5,005 nucleotides of DNA. It comes from Treponema sp. (GTDB taxonomy: Bacteria; Spirochaetota; Spirochaetia; Treponematales; Breznakiellaceae). The DNA lies in NCBI GenBank assembly GCA_031254175.1, contig JAIRUY010000086.1, forward strand, positions 1-5,005. The letters run 5' to 3'. Shown in pieces: positions 1 through 5,005 of this stretch. The notes under the pieces are model-generated. The model was not told where the DNA came from. It made no database searches and saw only the letters and a program-made list of their open reading frames with translations. The translations under genes and the position numbers were made by a program. Every line of letters starts with the position of its first letter. The first letter of the stretch is position 1.

Positions 1-302
1 ATCAAATCAAGCCCTATGTGGAATACTTTGCCGAGGCGGACGACAAGGCCGGGGCTTTTGCTTTCTGCCTGGAACGGATGCAGGAGGACGTGACCACCGG
101 AGCTCCACGGCTGAAAGAAATGGGCCGGGAGCTTGACGAGAGGTTACGGCGCTTCGGCGGCACTGGTTCACAGCAGATAGCCTTGAGGGAAGAGGCAATG
201 AATCATGTTCGCCTTGCCCCGGACCGTGAGAAAGCCTTTGCGGATATAACCGGAGAAATGGATATAGCTTTGACAAGAAGCCGAGGTTTGGGGTTGGGAT
301 GA
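1..302 (+). CDS. C-terminal end of an unrecognised protein (5' end outside window)
   Basis: The frame is open from the first complete codon (3-5) to a TGA stop at 300-302, giving the last 99 residues of a protein that begins to the left. A GTG at 18 is in frame, but codons before it are also open, so it is probably internal. The peptide is charged and looks mostly helical, with an amphipathic stretch around RLKEMGRELDERLRRF, and it ends in SRGLGLG. I see no membrane segment, signal peptide or catalytic motif. The third codon positions are GC-rich, as expected of a real gene; this favours it over the arginine/proline-rich reading on the opposite strand. I do not recognise the family. Helical tails of this sort occur in mobilisation relaxases and phage proteins, but that is only an impression. 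It converges on the T6SS module and is probably not part of it. Confidence 0.6.
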   Translation, partial: QIKPYVEYFAEADDKAGAFAFCLERMQEDVTTGAPRLKEMGRELDERLRRFGGTGSQQIALREEAMNHVRLAPDREKAFADITGEMDIALTRSRGLGLG

Positions 303-365
303 TACATTGGCGCGCATCCGCTTTCGCTATGCACCGGAGGGAGGTACAGCGGGCGCGGGAACTCC

Positions 366-384
366 CATCAGCAGACAACTGATG
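366..384. repeat. Small inverted repeat between convergent genes
   Basis: CATCAG at 366-371 and CTGATG at 379-384 form a perfect 6-base-pair stem with a 7-base loop. It lies 64 bases past the stop of the plus-strand gene and 48 bases past the stop of the minus-strand gene. No clear run of T follows on either strand, so a Rho-independent terminator is not well supported. Apart from this, the 303-431 gap shows no gene or other site. Confidence 0.2.
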
Positions 385-431
385 CTTTGCTCCAAACATC
401 CTTTATACCACCGATCCAGCTCAAAGGTATA

Positions 432-1163
432 TTATTGCCAGTAGCTGTACTTCCTTTTGAGTACAATTTGCTCATCATTGCTACTGAAATTCCCAGTCAA
501 CCCATTTGCTGTTATCGTTCCGTTGAACTGTCCATGATGTGAATCACCTTGAGGAAGCGTAAAGCTTATTGAATAATCTTTTTTTATTATAGGAAGTAAT
601 AGTGGCATTGCAGGTTCTCCTGAGCTTTCTTGGTAGAGAATATAACTATTGTCCTTCCCTAATACAATAAAAAATTCATATCCGATTATACCACGCCCAT
701 TTACATAATGCATATTCGAGTAACAACCTTCTACAGTCAAATATTTATTATTACGAATCCAGTAACTTGATTTTCTTTTTAGTGTAATATATTCTTCAGA
801 ATTGCTGAATTTTCCTTTTAGTCTATGATTTGTTATCATCCCATTGAATTTTCCTGGGAATTTATCATCAAGAGAAACAGTAAAACTTATTTTATTATTT
901 TCAATAATAACTGGTAATAATAATGGCACATCAGGCCATCCAGAACTTTCCTGGTAGAGAACATGGTGGCCTTTATTTGAATTGACAATACAAAATTCAT
1001 AGCCAAGCAGATCTCCTCCTTCATCATTATAATATAAATTAGAATAGCACCCAGTTGCTTTTAATCCATCGTAACAAAGAGCAATATTCGGTATATATGC
1101 ACTTAAACATACAACAATAAATGATAAATATTTTATAGTTAGGTATGCACGGCGACATCTCAT
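432..1163 (-). CDS. Exported tandem-domain protein, probable T6SS immunity protein
   Basis: A 243-residue protein. Residues 1-30 look like an export signal: MRCRR, then the hydrophobic stretch YLSFIVVCLSAYIPNIAL. IALC is not a good lipobox, so a soluble periplasmic protein is more likely than a lipoprotein; the cleavage site is unclear. The rest consists of two copies of one domain, residues 38-135 and 146-242, each starting GCYSN and ending SYW, with about 51 of 97 positions identical by manual alignment. Alternating hydrophobic residues and glycines (KFNG, QFNG) suggest beta-rich folds. I chose the ATG at 1163 because AAGGA lies 6 bases upstream; an in-frame ATG at 1190 has no ribosome binding site and adds nine residues. 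The gene directly follows a predicted peptidoglycan peptidase, the normal immunity position, and is exported to the compartment where that enzyme acts. The function is inferred from position and export; I do not recognise the family. It is much more AT-rich than VgrG. Confidence 0.72.
   Translation of the reverse strand: MRCRRAYLTIKYLSFIVVCLSAYIPNIALCYDGLKATGCYSNLYYNDEGGDLLGYEFCIVNSNKGHHVLYQESSGWPDVPLLLPVIIENNKISFTVSLDDKFPGKFNGMITNHRLKGKFSNSEEYITLKRKSSYWIRNNKYLTVEGCYSNMHYVNGRGIIGYEFFIVLGKDNSYILYQESSGEPAMPLLLPIIKKDYSISFTLPQGDSHHGQFNGTITANGLTGNFSSNDEQIVLKRKYSYWQ
438..728 (-). repeat. Immunity-protein domain, copy 2
   Basis: Encodes residues 146-242, from GCYSN to YSYW, and ends one residue before the protein's C-terminus. 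A ten-residue linker (IRNNKYLTVE) joins it to copy 1. About half of its positions are identical to copy 1, so the duplication is not recent. Confidence 0.85.
759..1052 (-). repeat. Immunity-protein domain, copy 1
   Basis: Encodes residues 38-135, from GCYSN to SSYW. Positions shared with copy 2 include GCYSN, GYEF, LYQESSG, PLLLP, ISFT, FNG, GxFS and LKRK. The likeness is also visible in DNA around 941-961 (ctttcctggtagagaac) against 619-640 (ctttcttggtagagaat on the plus strand). This copy has one residue more than the other, in the YNDEGGD loop. Confidence 0.85.
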
Positions 1164-1169
1164 AGCAGG

Positions 1170-1174
1170 TCCTT
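1170..1174 (-). promoter_or_regulatory. Ribosome binding site that decides the immunity gene start
   Basis: AAGGA on the minus strand, 6 bases before the ATG at 1163. The alternative in-frame ATG at 1190 is preceded only by AT-rich sequence with no purine-rich match. The site therefore favours the shorter protein beginning MRCRRAYL. Confidence 0.6.
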
Positions 1175-1197
1175 TTATTATCGAGAGCATAATATTT

Positions 1198-1219
1198 ACA
1201 ATCTGAAGATTGTTTTTTT
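1198..1219. repeat. Inverted repeat with T run, upstream of the immunity gene
   Basis: ACAATCT (1198-1204) and AGATTGT (1207-1213) are perfect inverted copies around GA; as RNA this would be a 6-pair stem with a TGAA/TTCA loop. On the plus strand seven T follow (1213-1219), which looks like a weak terminator, but no plus-strand gene leads into it. On the minus strand it lies in the leader of the immunity gene, 35-50 bases before the ATG at 1163, where it could be a protein-binding site, a messenger structure or chance in AT-rich DNA. I found no convincing -35/-10 pair in 1164-1285. Confidence 0.3.
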
Positions 1220-1285
1220 GCTATCTAGTGTGCAGCCACAACTGTATCACCTGGTCATCAAATGAAAAAGAATTTGCTCCAAATA

Positions 1286-1828
1286 TTACTTTATCTTATT
1301 ATACTGTTCTTCGGCGCACTTGATTGCTTGTTTGCGCTCGATGGGCGGATCGGCATAAAAGTGCGGAGGGTCATACTTACGAAAATCACCTCCCCATCTC
1401 AATCCAGCCTTTTCTGCCGCTTCGCGGACGATATCGAGCTTTGATTTATCTGCCCATAAATCACGTGTAATATCGACTGCAAACCCGCATGAGTGGAGGC
1501 TATTTTCTGCTGGAGTGATAGCTCTTGGATTTTTTCTTAATAGCGCTTGTTCTTCTGGTGTACGGTATCCACTCACGAAGATTACATCAACTCCATTAGC
1601 TTTAGCATTATCAATCATTGATTGAACTTTAGGAGCAAAAGATTCATCCAGATACGTGTCACCTTTGCCAGGCAAATTGACAGGAACAAGTTTGATCTTA
1701 TCGCAACAGTCAGCGCATTCCGCATTACTGACCACATCGACTGGTCCCGTTTTCTGCAGTTCCGGGCTGGGGTTGGAGGTGGGCGGCAATGCCGGAAGGC
1801 TATTCTTTGAAACTTCACTTCTGCTCAT
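1286..1828 (-). CDS. M15/VanY-type zinc peptidase, probable T6SS peptidoglycan-degrading effector
   Basis: A 180-residue protein. Residues 86-160 carry the LAS/M15 peptidase motifs: SGYRT (86-90), SLHSCGFAVDI (110-120) and GLRWGGDF...DPPHFYAD (142-160). His112, Asp119 and His156 fit the three zinc ligands, and Asp153 fits the general base (D-x2-H). Spacing and the WGGDF-DPPHF block most resemble the M15C L-Ala-D-Glu endopeptidases of phage endolysins, though a D,D- or L,D-specificity cannot be excluded. Residues 1-45 are Pro/Ser-rich and end in a CADCC cluster; this may be the loading segment. There is no signal peptide, as expected for a cargo injected by T6SS. The start ATG overlaps the adaptor stop (ATGA) and has a near-perfect Shine-Dalgarno site. 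Its place behind vgrG and a DUF4123 gene, and before an exported protein, supports an antibacterial effector acting in the target periplasm. All motif residues are intact. The fold is well supported; the effector role is inferred from context. Confidence 0.85.
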   Translation of the reverse strand: MSRSEVSKNSLPALPPTSNPSPELQKTGPVDVVSNAECADCCDKIKLVPVNLPGKGDTYLDESFAPKVQSMIDNAKANGVDVIFVSGYRTPEEQALLRKNPRAITPAENSLHSCGFAVDITRDLWADKSKLDIVREAAEKAGLRWGGDFRKYDPPHFYADPPIERKQAIKCAEEQYNKIK

Positions 1829-3528
1829 AGTATATCACCTCCAAATTCGGCTTGTAGTTTCATAGTGATGTGCCTGACGAGCCAAGACAGTCGATCATCC
1901 AATAAAGCTATGGCCCGCTGCGGCTGGTTTGAGCGGCATAGCTCCAGTAAGCGAGTCGTGTCCATCTCATCGTCCGCCCAAGGAACTTTTTCGAGCATCA
2001 ACATAAGGGCCAACAGCGTTTGCACCGGCAGGGGCAGGATCTGAAACGGTTCGTTTCTTGCGATTTTCTCAGCCTGCTCCCGCCAATATACAGCATCTTC
2101 ATGAGCCAACATGGGCTGTAAGGCCACAAGGGCGGCGGTAAGGCTCTCAGCCTGCCTGGGAATTTGAGCGGCAATGTTGACCCGGTGAAATGGCTCAAGG
2201 AACCGATGTAGCCAGAGTGCTTGTTCCTGCTCCGGTTCAAGCTGCCTATTCCTGAAATTAAAGCGTAAAATGCGCCTGAATGTTTTGAACAGTTCTTGCG
2301 TTTTTTCTTCTGCTGGCATCTGTTTTTTAACAAAGTCGCCGATCCATGGACGCAGAGGGTCTTGTTCGCATCCTGTGCCGAGAAAAAACAAAATGCCAGA
2401 GCTGATGGCAATACCTGGGCGAGGTACCAATCCCCACTCCTTTGATTTGCGCATACCCAACTCGGCAATCTCTAGCATGGCTTCTTCGCCTATTTGCTGC
2501 ACTCTCTCCGGGTAAACCTCTCGTAACCCATCAACAACTTCACGTAACGTATTTTGTCGGCTTATCTCTTCGTAGCTTTTGTTATATATCCTCTTTAGGG
2601 CGCTGTAATAAGGCTTGCCACCTTTATACCAAGCCTGTTCTTTTATGCGTTCGACCTCTTGCGACATGGCATAGAGCTGTTCTTGCGGTGAAGATATCTT
2701 GTCAGTGCCCCCGGCAACAGTCGCATATTGTGGATCCGTAAAAAAACCCGTCCCCAACTGGGCAGCAATGCCCATGAGTACCAGCAATTCATTCTTGGTG
2801 GTTAATCCTATTGCTTCGTTTATCTGCACGACTTTTTCAGAAAACGCAAAGACCCGTGCCTTGCCCACTATTCTGCCGGTTCTCGGATACAAAAGCAGAA
2901 ATTCTTTTGCCAGTATCCTGGCCAAAGAATATTGCGATGGTGCGTTCAGTGCTTTATAGGTGGCCTCAGAGATAAACCAAGGGAATCTTTTGGCCGAGGT
3001 CGGCTGAATGTACTCGGCTCTATCCGAAGTCAAAAAAAAGATATGCTCGTCTTTTTTTTCTTGAATCGGCCTGACGCAAACGACAGTATGTATCGGACCT
3101 AGGAAAAGCGACTTTTCTTTTGTCGTCAGACTATTCCAAACATAGTAGAAAATGAAAGGATCATAGAATCTTAACATCTTGTGGCGATCATCAGGTAGAA
3201 TACAGGTTAGATATTGCTGAAGATGACCAACGATCATAATGGGGGCATAGCTTGAAAAAAGCAACATGCCAGCATCGCGCCCTTCTTGCCGATACCATGT
3301 CAGTAAGGAACTGTCGTACTGTACTGGGATAAGATGCGGGCCTTCAAGAAGGTTTTCTTCGTACTTTGTCCCTTTAAATAAAGAATATATTACGTCCGGT
3401 GGGGCTATTTTATATATTTCCGCCAAGAGCTTGCCATTTTGCGCGGAACCATCAATCAAAAGATACGCTGCTTGAGCGTTAATAGAAGATGTTGCGAACG
3501 CTAGAGAGCAGATATTTGCAAAATCCAT
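1825..3528 (-). CDS. DUF4123 T6SS effector chaperone/adaptor (Tap/TEC family) with long C-terminal extension
   Basis: A 567-residue protein. Residues about 21-145 match DUF4123: AYLLIDGS near the start, YSLFKGT (48-54), EGPHLIPV (62-69), a GHLQQYL helix and the diagnostic RFYDPFIF (120-127), followed by LFLGPI. DUF4123 proteins are cytoplasmic adaptors that bind a specific effector and load it on the VgrG tip; they are not thought to be secreted. Many are about 250-350 residues, so this one has a large addition. The extension holds two related motifs, LGTGFFTDPQY (258-268) and LGTGCEQDPLRPW (383-395), each after a hydrophobic helix, then a helical C-terminal part (about 405-567) that I do not recognise. 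The start ATG has AGGTG 5 bases upstream. The gene lies 14 bases behind vgrG and overlaps the peptidase gene by 4 bases, so the three are surely one operon, and the peptidase is its likely client. No signal peptide: the N-terminus is only mildly hydrophobic. Confidence 0.85.
   Translation of the reverse strand: MDFANICSLAFATSSINAQAAYLLIDGSAQNGKLLAEIYKIAPPDVIYSLFKGTKYEENLLEGPHLIPVQYDSSLLTWYRQEGRDAGMLLFSSYAPIMIVGHLQQYLTCILPDDRHKMLRFYDPFIFYYVWNSLTTKEKSLFLGPIHTVVCVRPIQEKKDEHIFFLTSDRAEYIQPTSAKRFPWFISEATYKALNAPSQYSLARILAKEFLLLYPRTGRIVGKARVFAFSEKVVQINEAIGLTTKNELLVLMGIAAQLGTGFFTDPQYATVAGGTDKISSPQEQLYAMSQEVERIKEQAWYKGGKPYYSALKRIYNKSYEEISRQNTLREVVDGLREVYPERVQQIGEEAMLEIAELGMRKSKEWGLVPRPGIAISSGILFFLGTGCEQDPLRPWIGDFVKKQMPAEEKTQELFKTFRRILRFNFRNRQLEPEQEQALWLHRFLEPFHRVNIAAQIPRQAESLTAALVALQPMLAHEDAVYWREQAEKIARNEPFQILPLPVQTLLALMLMLEKVPWADDEMDTTRLLELCRSNQPQRAIALLDDRLSWLVRHITMKLQAEFGGDIL
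1834..1842 (-). promoter_or_regulatory. Very strong Shine-Dalgarno site for the peptidase gene
   Basis: GGAGGTGAT on the minus strand matches the anti-Shine-Dalgarno end of 16S rRNA over nine bases and lies 5 bases before the ATG at 1828. It sits inside the last codons of the adaptor gene. With the ATGA overlap, it suggests that adaptor and cargo are translated together while the cargo also gets strong initiation of its own. Confidence 0.75.
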
Positions 3529-3533
3529 GTGTA

Positions 3534-3538
3534 CACCT
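3534..3538 (-). promoter_or_regulatory. Ribosome binding site of the adaptor gene
   Basis: AGGTG on the minus strand, 5 bases before the ATG at 3528 and within the 14-base gap after the vgrG stop (TAG at 3543-3545). It supports this start and leaves no room for a separate promoter. Confidence 0.5.
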
Positions 3539-3542
3539 AAAC

Positions 3543-3737
3543 CTAATAAAAGGCCTGACGATTATCAGCAGCATCCAACATACATGCTTTAGACGTCTTA
3601 TCGGGAGTATCAGTCTCCCGCGCCGTACCCGGCGACAACGGCTTGGCTCCCGTTTCTGCGCTCTTCGGCTTTGGGCTTTCCCCTGGCAAGAGAGCTTCTT
3701 CCGGTTCAATGTTCGAGCCTGTGCCGGGAGAACCCCC
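3543..3737 (-). other. Disordered VgrG C-terminal tail, probable cargo-docking segment
   Basis: This stretch encodes the roughly 64 residues after the last beta-helix strand (KINSG). It is rich in Pro, Glu, Ser, Lys and Gly and low in hydrophobic residues until the final segment KACMLDAADNRQAFY, which could form a short helix. In T6SS clusters with DUF4123 adaptors, the variable VgrG tail commonly decides which adaptor and effector are carried. Docking here is inferred, not seen. Confidence 0.45.
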
Positions 3738-5005
3738 GGAATTGATTTTGACCTGAGCGCCCACAATGGTAACGTCTCCGCCCGCCAGCTTGATAAACGA
3801 ACCGCCGACCTTAAGAGTGAGTTCATCATCCGCCCCAAAGACGATTTTCTCACCGGATTCAAAATGTATCTCCAACCCGGCCTTGGCAAGCCACTTGGTT
3901 TTATATTCCGCGTGTCTGTCCTTGTGTACGATGAGGTGGTCCTCGTCCTTGAGCTGTGTAGAGCGCAACTTGTCCACAGTTTCGTGCTTTTCGTTGAGGA
4001 TATATTCCTTCCAGTCATTCTTGACATAGGCGTTCACATCCTTCTCGGCATGGACGTACATCTCTTCCTCGCCCTTCTTGTCCTCAATGCGCATCTCGTT
4101 AAAGCCCCGTTTCTCGCCCTCCTTGCCCGGCGTGCTCATGGACTTGAACACCGTGCGGGTTTTGTTGGCAGGAAGCTCGTAGGGCACTCTATTAAGTTCA
4201 TGATATACCCGGCCCGTGATGATCGGCCTGTCAGGGTCGCCTTCAAGAAACTCGACGATCACTTCGTGGCCGATACGCGGAATAGCCATCGTGCCGTACT
4301 GGGTGCCCGCCCAGCCCTGAGAGACCCGTATCCAGCAGGTGGTCTTCTCATCCCACTTGCCCTCGCGATCCCAGAAAAATTGCACTTTCACCCGCCCATA
4401 CTTGTCGGAATAGATTTCTTCACCCTCGGGGCCGGTGACGATGGCTGTCTGCGTGCCGATAATACAATTTTTGGGATGCAGCAGCTCGGGGATGAAGCGC
4501 GTCTTTTCGGGTATGGCAACAACGGAACTCTGGTAGCTCAAACCACGATCAGGAGCTTCATGTTCGAGCACCCCAGGCTGGTCGCCGCTGTGAGATACGG
4601 AAACCACCCACCACTTGTCGTTGATGTCCTTTTTCGGGTGATCATGGATGCTGAAAACATAGCTGGGCAGAAAACGCGAGGCGTCCGATTGGCATTCGAT
4701 CCATTTGTTGCGCACCACCTGGCGCTTGGCCTGGATTTCCGCATAGGTCTCACCAGGCTTCTTGAGTTGGTAGAGATGCGGATAGCGGTAGATTTCAAGC
4801 TCCATGCCCGAAGGGGTCTTGGAGTTTTCTTCCTTGTCCACCGTCAGATCGAGTTTCGGCTTCTCAAAATTCCACTCTGTGTACGAGGCCTTGGCGCTGT
4901 TGACCATCTCGTGCAGGTTCACTCGGCTGATCACAGCGGTATCGGCAAAGTGCCCGGAACCGGGATGGAAGCGTAAATCGTTTTCTCCTGCGATCTTTGG
5001 CCCAC
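3543..5005 (-). CDS. vgrG: Type VI secretion spike protein VgrG (TssI), N-terminus outside window
   Basis: The frame is open to the right edge; 486 residues are visible and roughly the first 200 are probably missing. A GTG at 4934 is internal, since recognisable VgrG sequence (FHPGSGHFADTAV) precedes it. In order: the end of the gp27-like part (to about residue 155), with the SYVFSIHDHP and KWWVVSVSHS strands; the gp5-like OB fold, with DKYGRVKVQFFWDREG (200-215), CWIRVSQGWAG and FLEGDPDRPIITGRVY (252-267); the NKTRT and GFNEMRIEDKKGEEEMYVHAEKD block leading to the triple-stranded beta-helix (about 323-420); then KINSGGSPGTG and a Pro/Glu/Ser-rich tail ending AFY. VgrG trimers cap the Hcp tube and puncture the target envelope. 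There is no C-terminal enzyme domain, so this is a carrier spike; the tail of about 60 residues is the likely docking place for the adaptor-cargo complex encoded next. It heads the visible operon; its promoter lies outside. Confidence 0.95.
   Translation of the reverse strand, partial: GPKIAGENDLRFHPGSGHFADTAVISRVNLHEMVNSAKASYTEWNFEKPKLDLTVDKEENSKTPSGMELEIYRYPHLYQLKKPGETYAEIQAKRQVVRNKWIECQSDASRFLPSYVFSIHDHPKKDINDKWWVVSVSHSGDQPGVLEHEAPDRGLSYQSSVVAIPEKTRFIPELLHPKNCIIGTQTAIVTGPEGEEIYSDKYGRVKVQFFWDREGKWDEKTTCWIRVSQGWAGTQYGTMAIPRIGHEVIVEFLEGDPDRPIITGRVYHELNRVPYELPANKTRTVFKSMSTPGKEGEKRGFNEMRIEDKKGEEEMYVHAEKDVNAYVKNDWKEYILNEKHETVDKLRSTQLKDEDHLIVHKDRHAEYKTKWLAKAGLEIHFESGEKIVFGADDELTLKVGGSFIKLAGGDVTIVGAQVKINSGGSPGTGSNIEPEEALLPGESPKPKSAETGAKPLSPGTARETDTPDKTSKACMLDAADNRQAFY

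Noticed and set aside
7..399. Minus-strand 130-codon frame
   Set aside because: Its translation is Arg/Pro/Ser-rich and typical of a shadow. The plus-strand frame has better codon and amino acid composition.
1065..1163. Lipoprotein signal in the immunity protein (IALC before YDG)
   Set aside because: The residue before Cys is Leu, not Gly, Ala or Ser, so it is a poor lipobox. A soluble periplasmic protein is more likely.
386..1283. Direct repeat tttgctccaaa at 386-396 and 1273-1283, flanking the AT-rich immunity gene
   Set aside because: A few shared 11-base words are expected by chance in 5 kb, and the flanking bases do not extend the match. There is no transposase or other sign of an insertion.
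1262..1444. Plus-strand 60-codon frame beginning with a signal-peptide-like stretch (MKKNLLQILLYLI)
   Set aside because: It is antisense to the peptidase C-terminus, has no clear ribosome binding site, and the rest of its translation is the shadow of conserved peptidase sequence.
3489..4976. Plus-strand open frame of 495 codons spanning nearly all of vgrG
   Set aside because: It lies opposite an unmistakable VgrG with all family motifs. Long antisense frames are expected where third codon positions are GC-rich, and its translation shows no recognisable domain.
1..5005. tRNA, rRNA, CRISPR array, insertion sequence or riboswitch
   Set aside because: No cloverleaf, no regularly spaced short repeats, no transposase frame and no terminal inverted repeats were seen on either strand.

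Overview
The window carries an effector module of a type VI secretion system (T6SS). Reading right to left on the minus strand, the order is: the C-terminal two thirds of a VgrG spike protein (cut by the right edge), a DUF4123-family adaptor/chaperone with a long C-terminal extension, a small zinc peptidase of the M15/VanY (LAS) type as the probable cargo, and an exported protein with two copies of one domain, which is the probable immunity protein. This is the classic order spike - adaptor - toxin - antidote, as in the vgrG/tap/effector/immunity clusters of Vibrio. T6SS genes imply a Gram-negative host. The moderate GC content and the style of the VgrG would fit a proteobacterium or a Desulfovibrio-like member of Desulfobacterota, but that taxonomic guess is weak.

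Layout. 1-302 (+): the end of an unrecognised, helical, charged protein that enters from the left. 303-431: short gap between two converging genes, with only a weak hairpin. 432-1163 (-): AT-rich gene for a signal-peptide protein with two tandem ~97-residue repeats. 1164-1285: 122-base gap with a small inverted repeat and a good ribosome binding site, but no convincing promoter. 1286-1828 (-): M15 peptidase. 1825-3528 (-): DUF4123 adaptor, overlapping the peptidase start by 4 bases (ATGA). 3543-5005 (-): VgrG, separated from the adaptor by 14 bases.

How it would work (inference from the families). The VgrG trimer forms the tip of the injected needle. The DUF4123 protein would hold the peptidase and load it onto the VgrG C-terminal tail. 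The peptidase would be delivered to the periplasm of a neighbouring cell and cut peptidoglycan peptides. The exported two-domain protein would protect the producer and its kin in the same compartment. Sampled lines show GC falling along the module from VgrG (about 57%) through the adaptor and peptidase to the immunity gene (about a third), as expected for exchangeable cargo attached to a conserved spike gene. The points most worth following are the M15 cargo, the unrecognised two-domain immunity protein, and the duplicated motif in the adaptor's C-terminal part.
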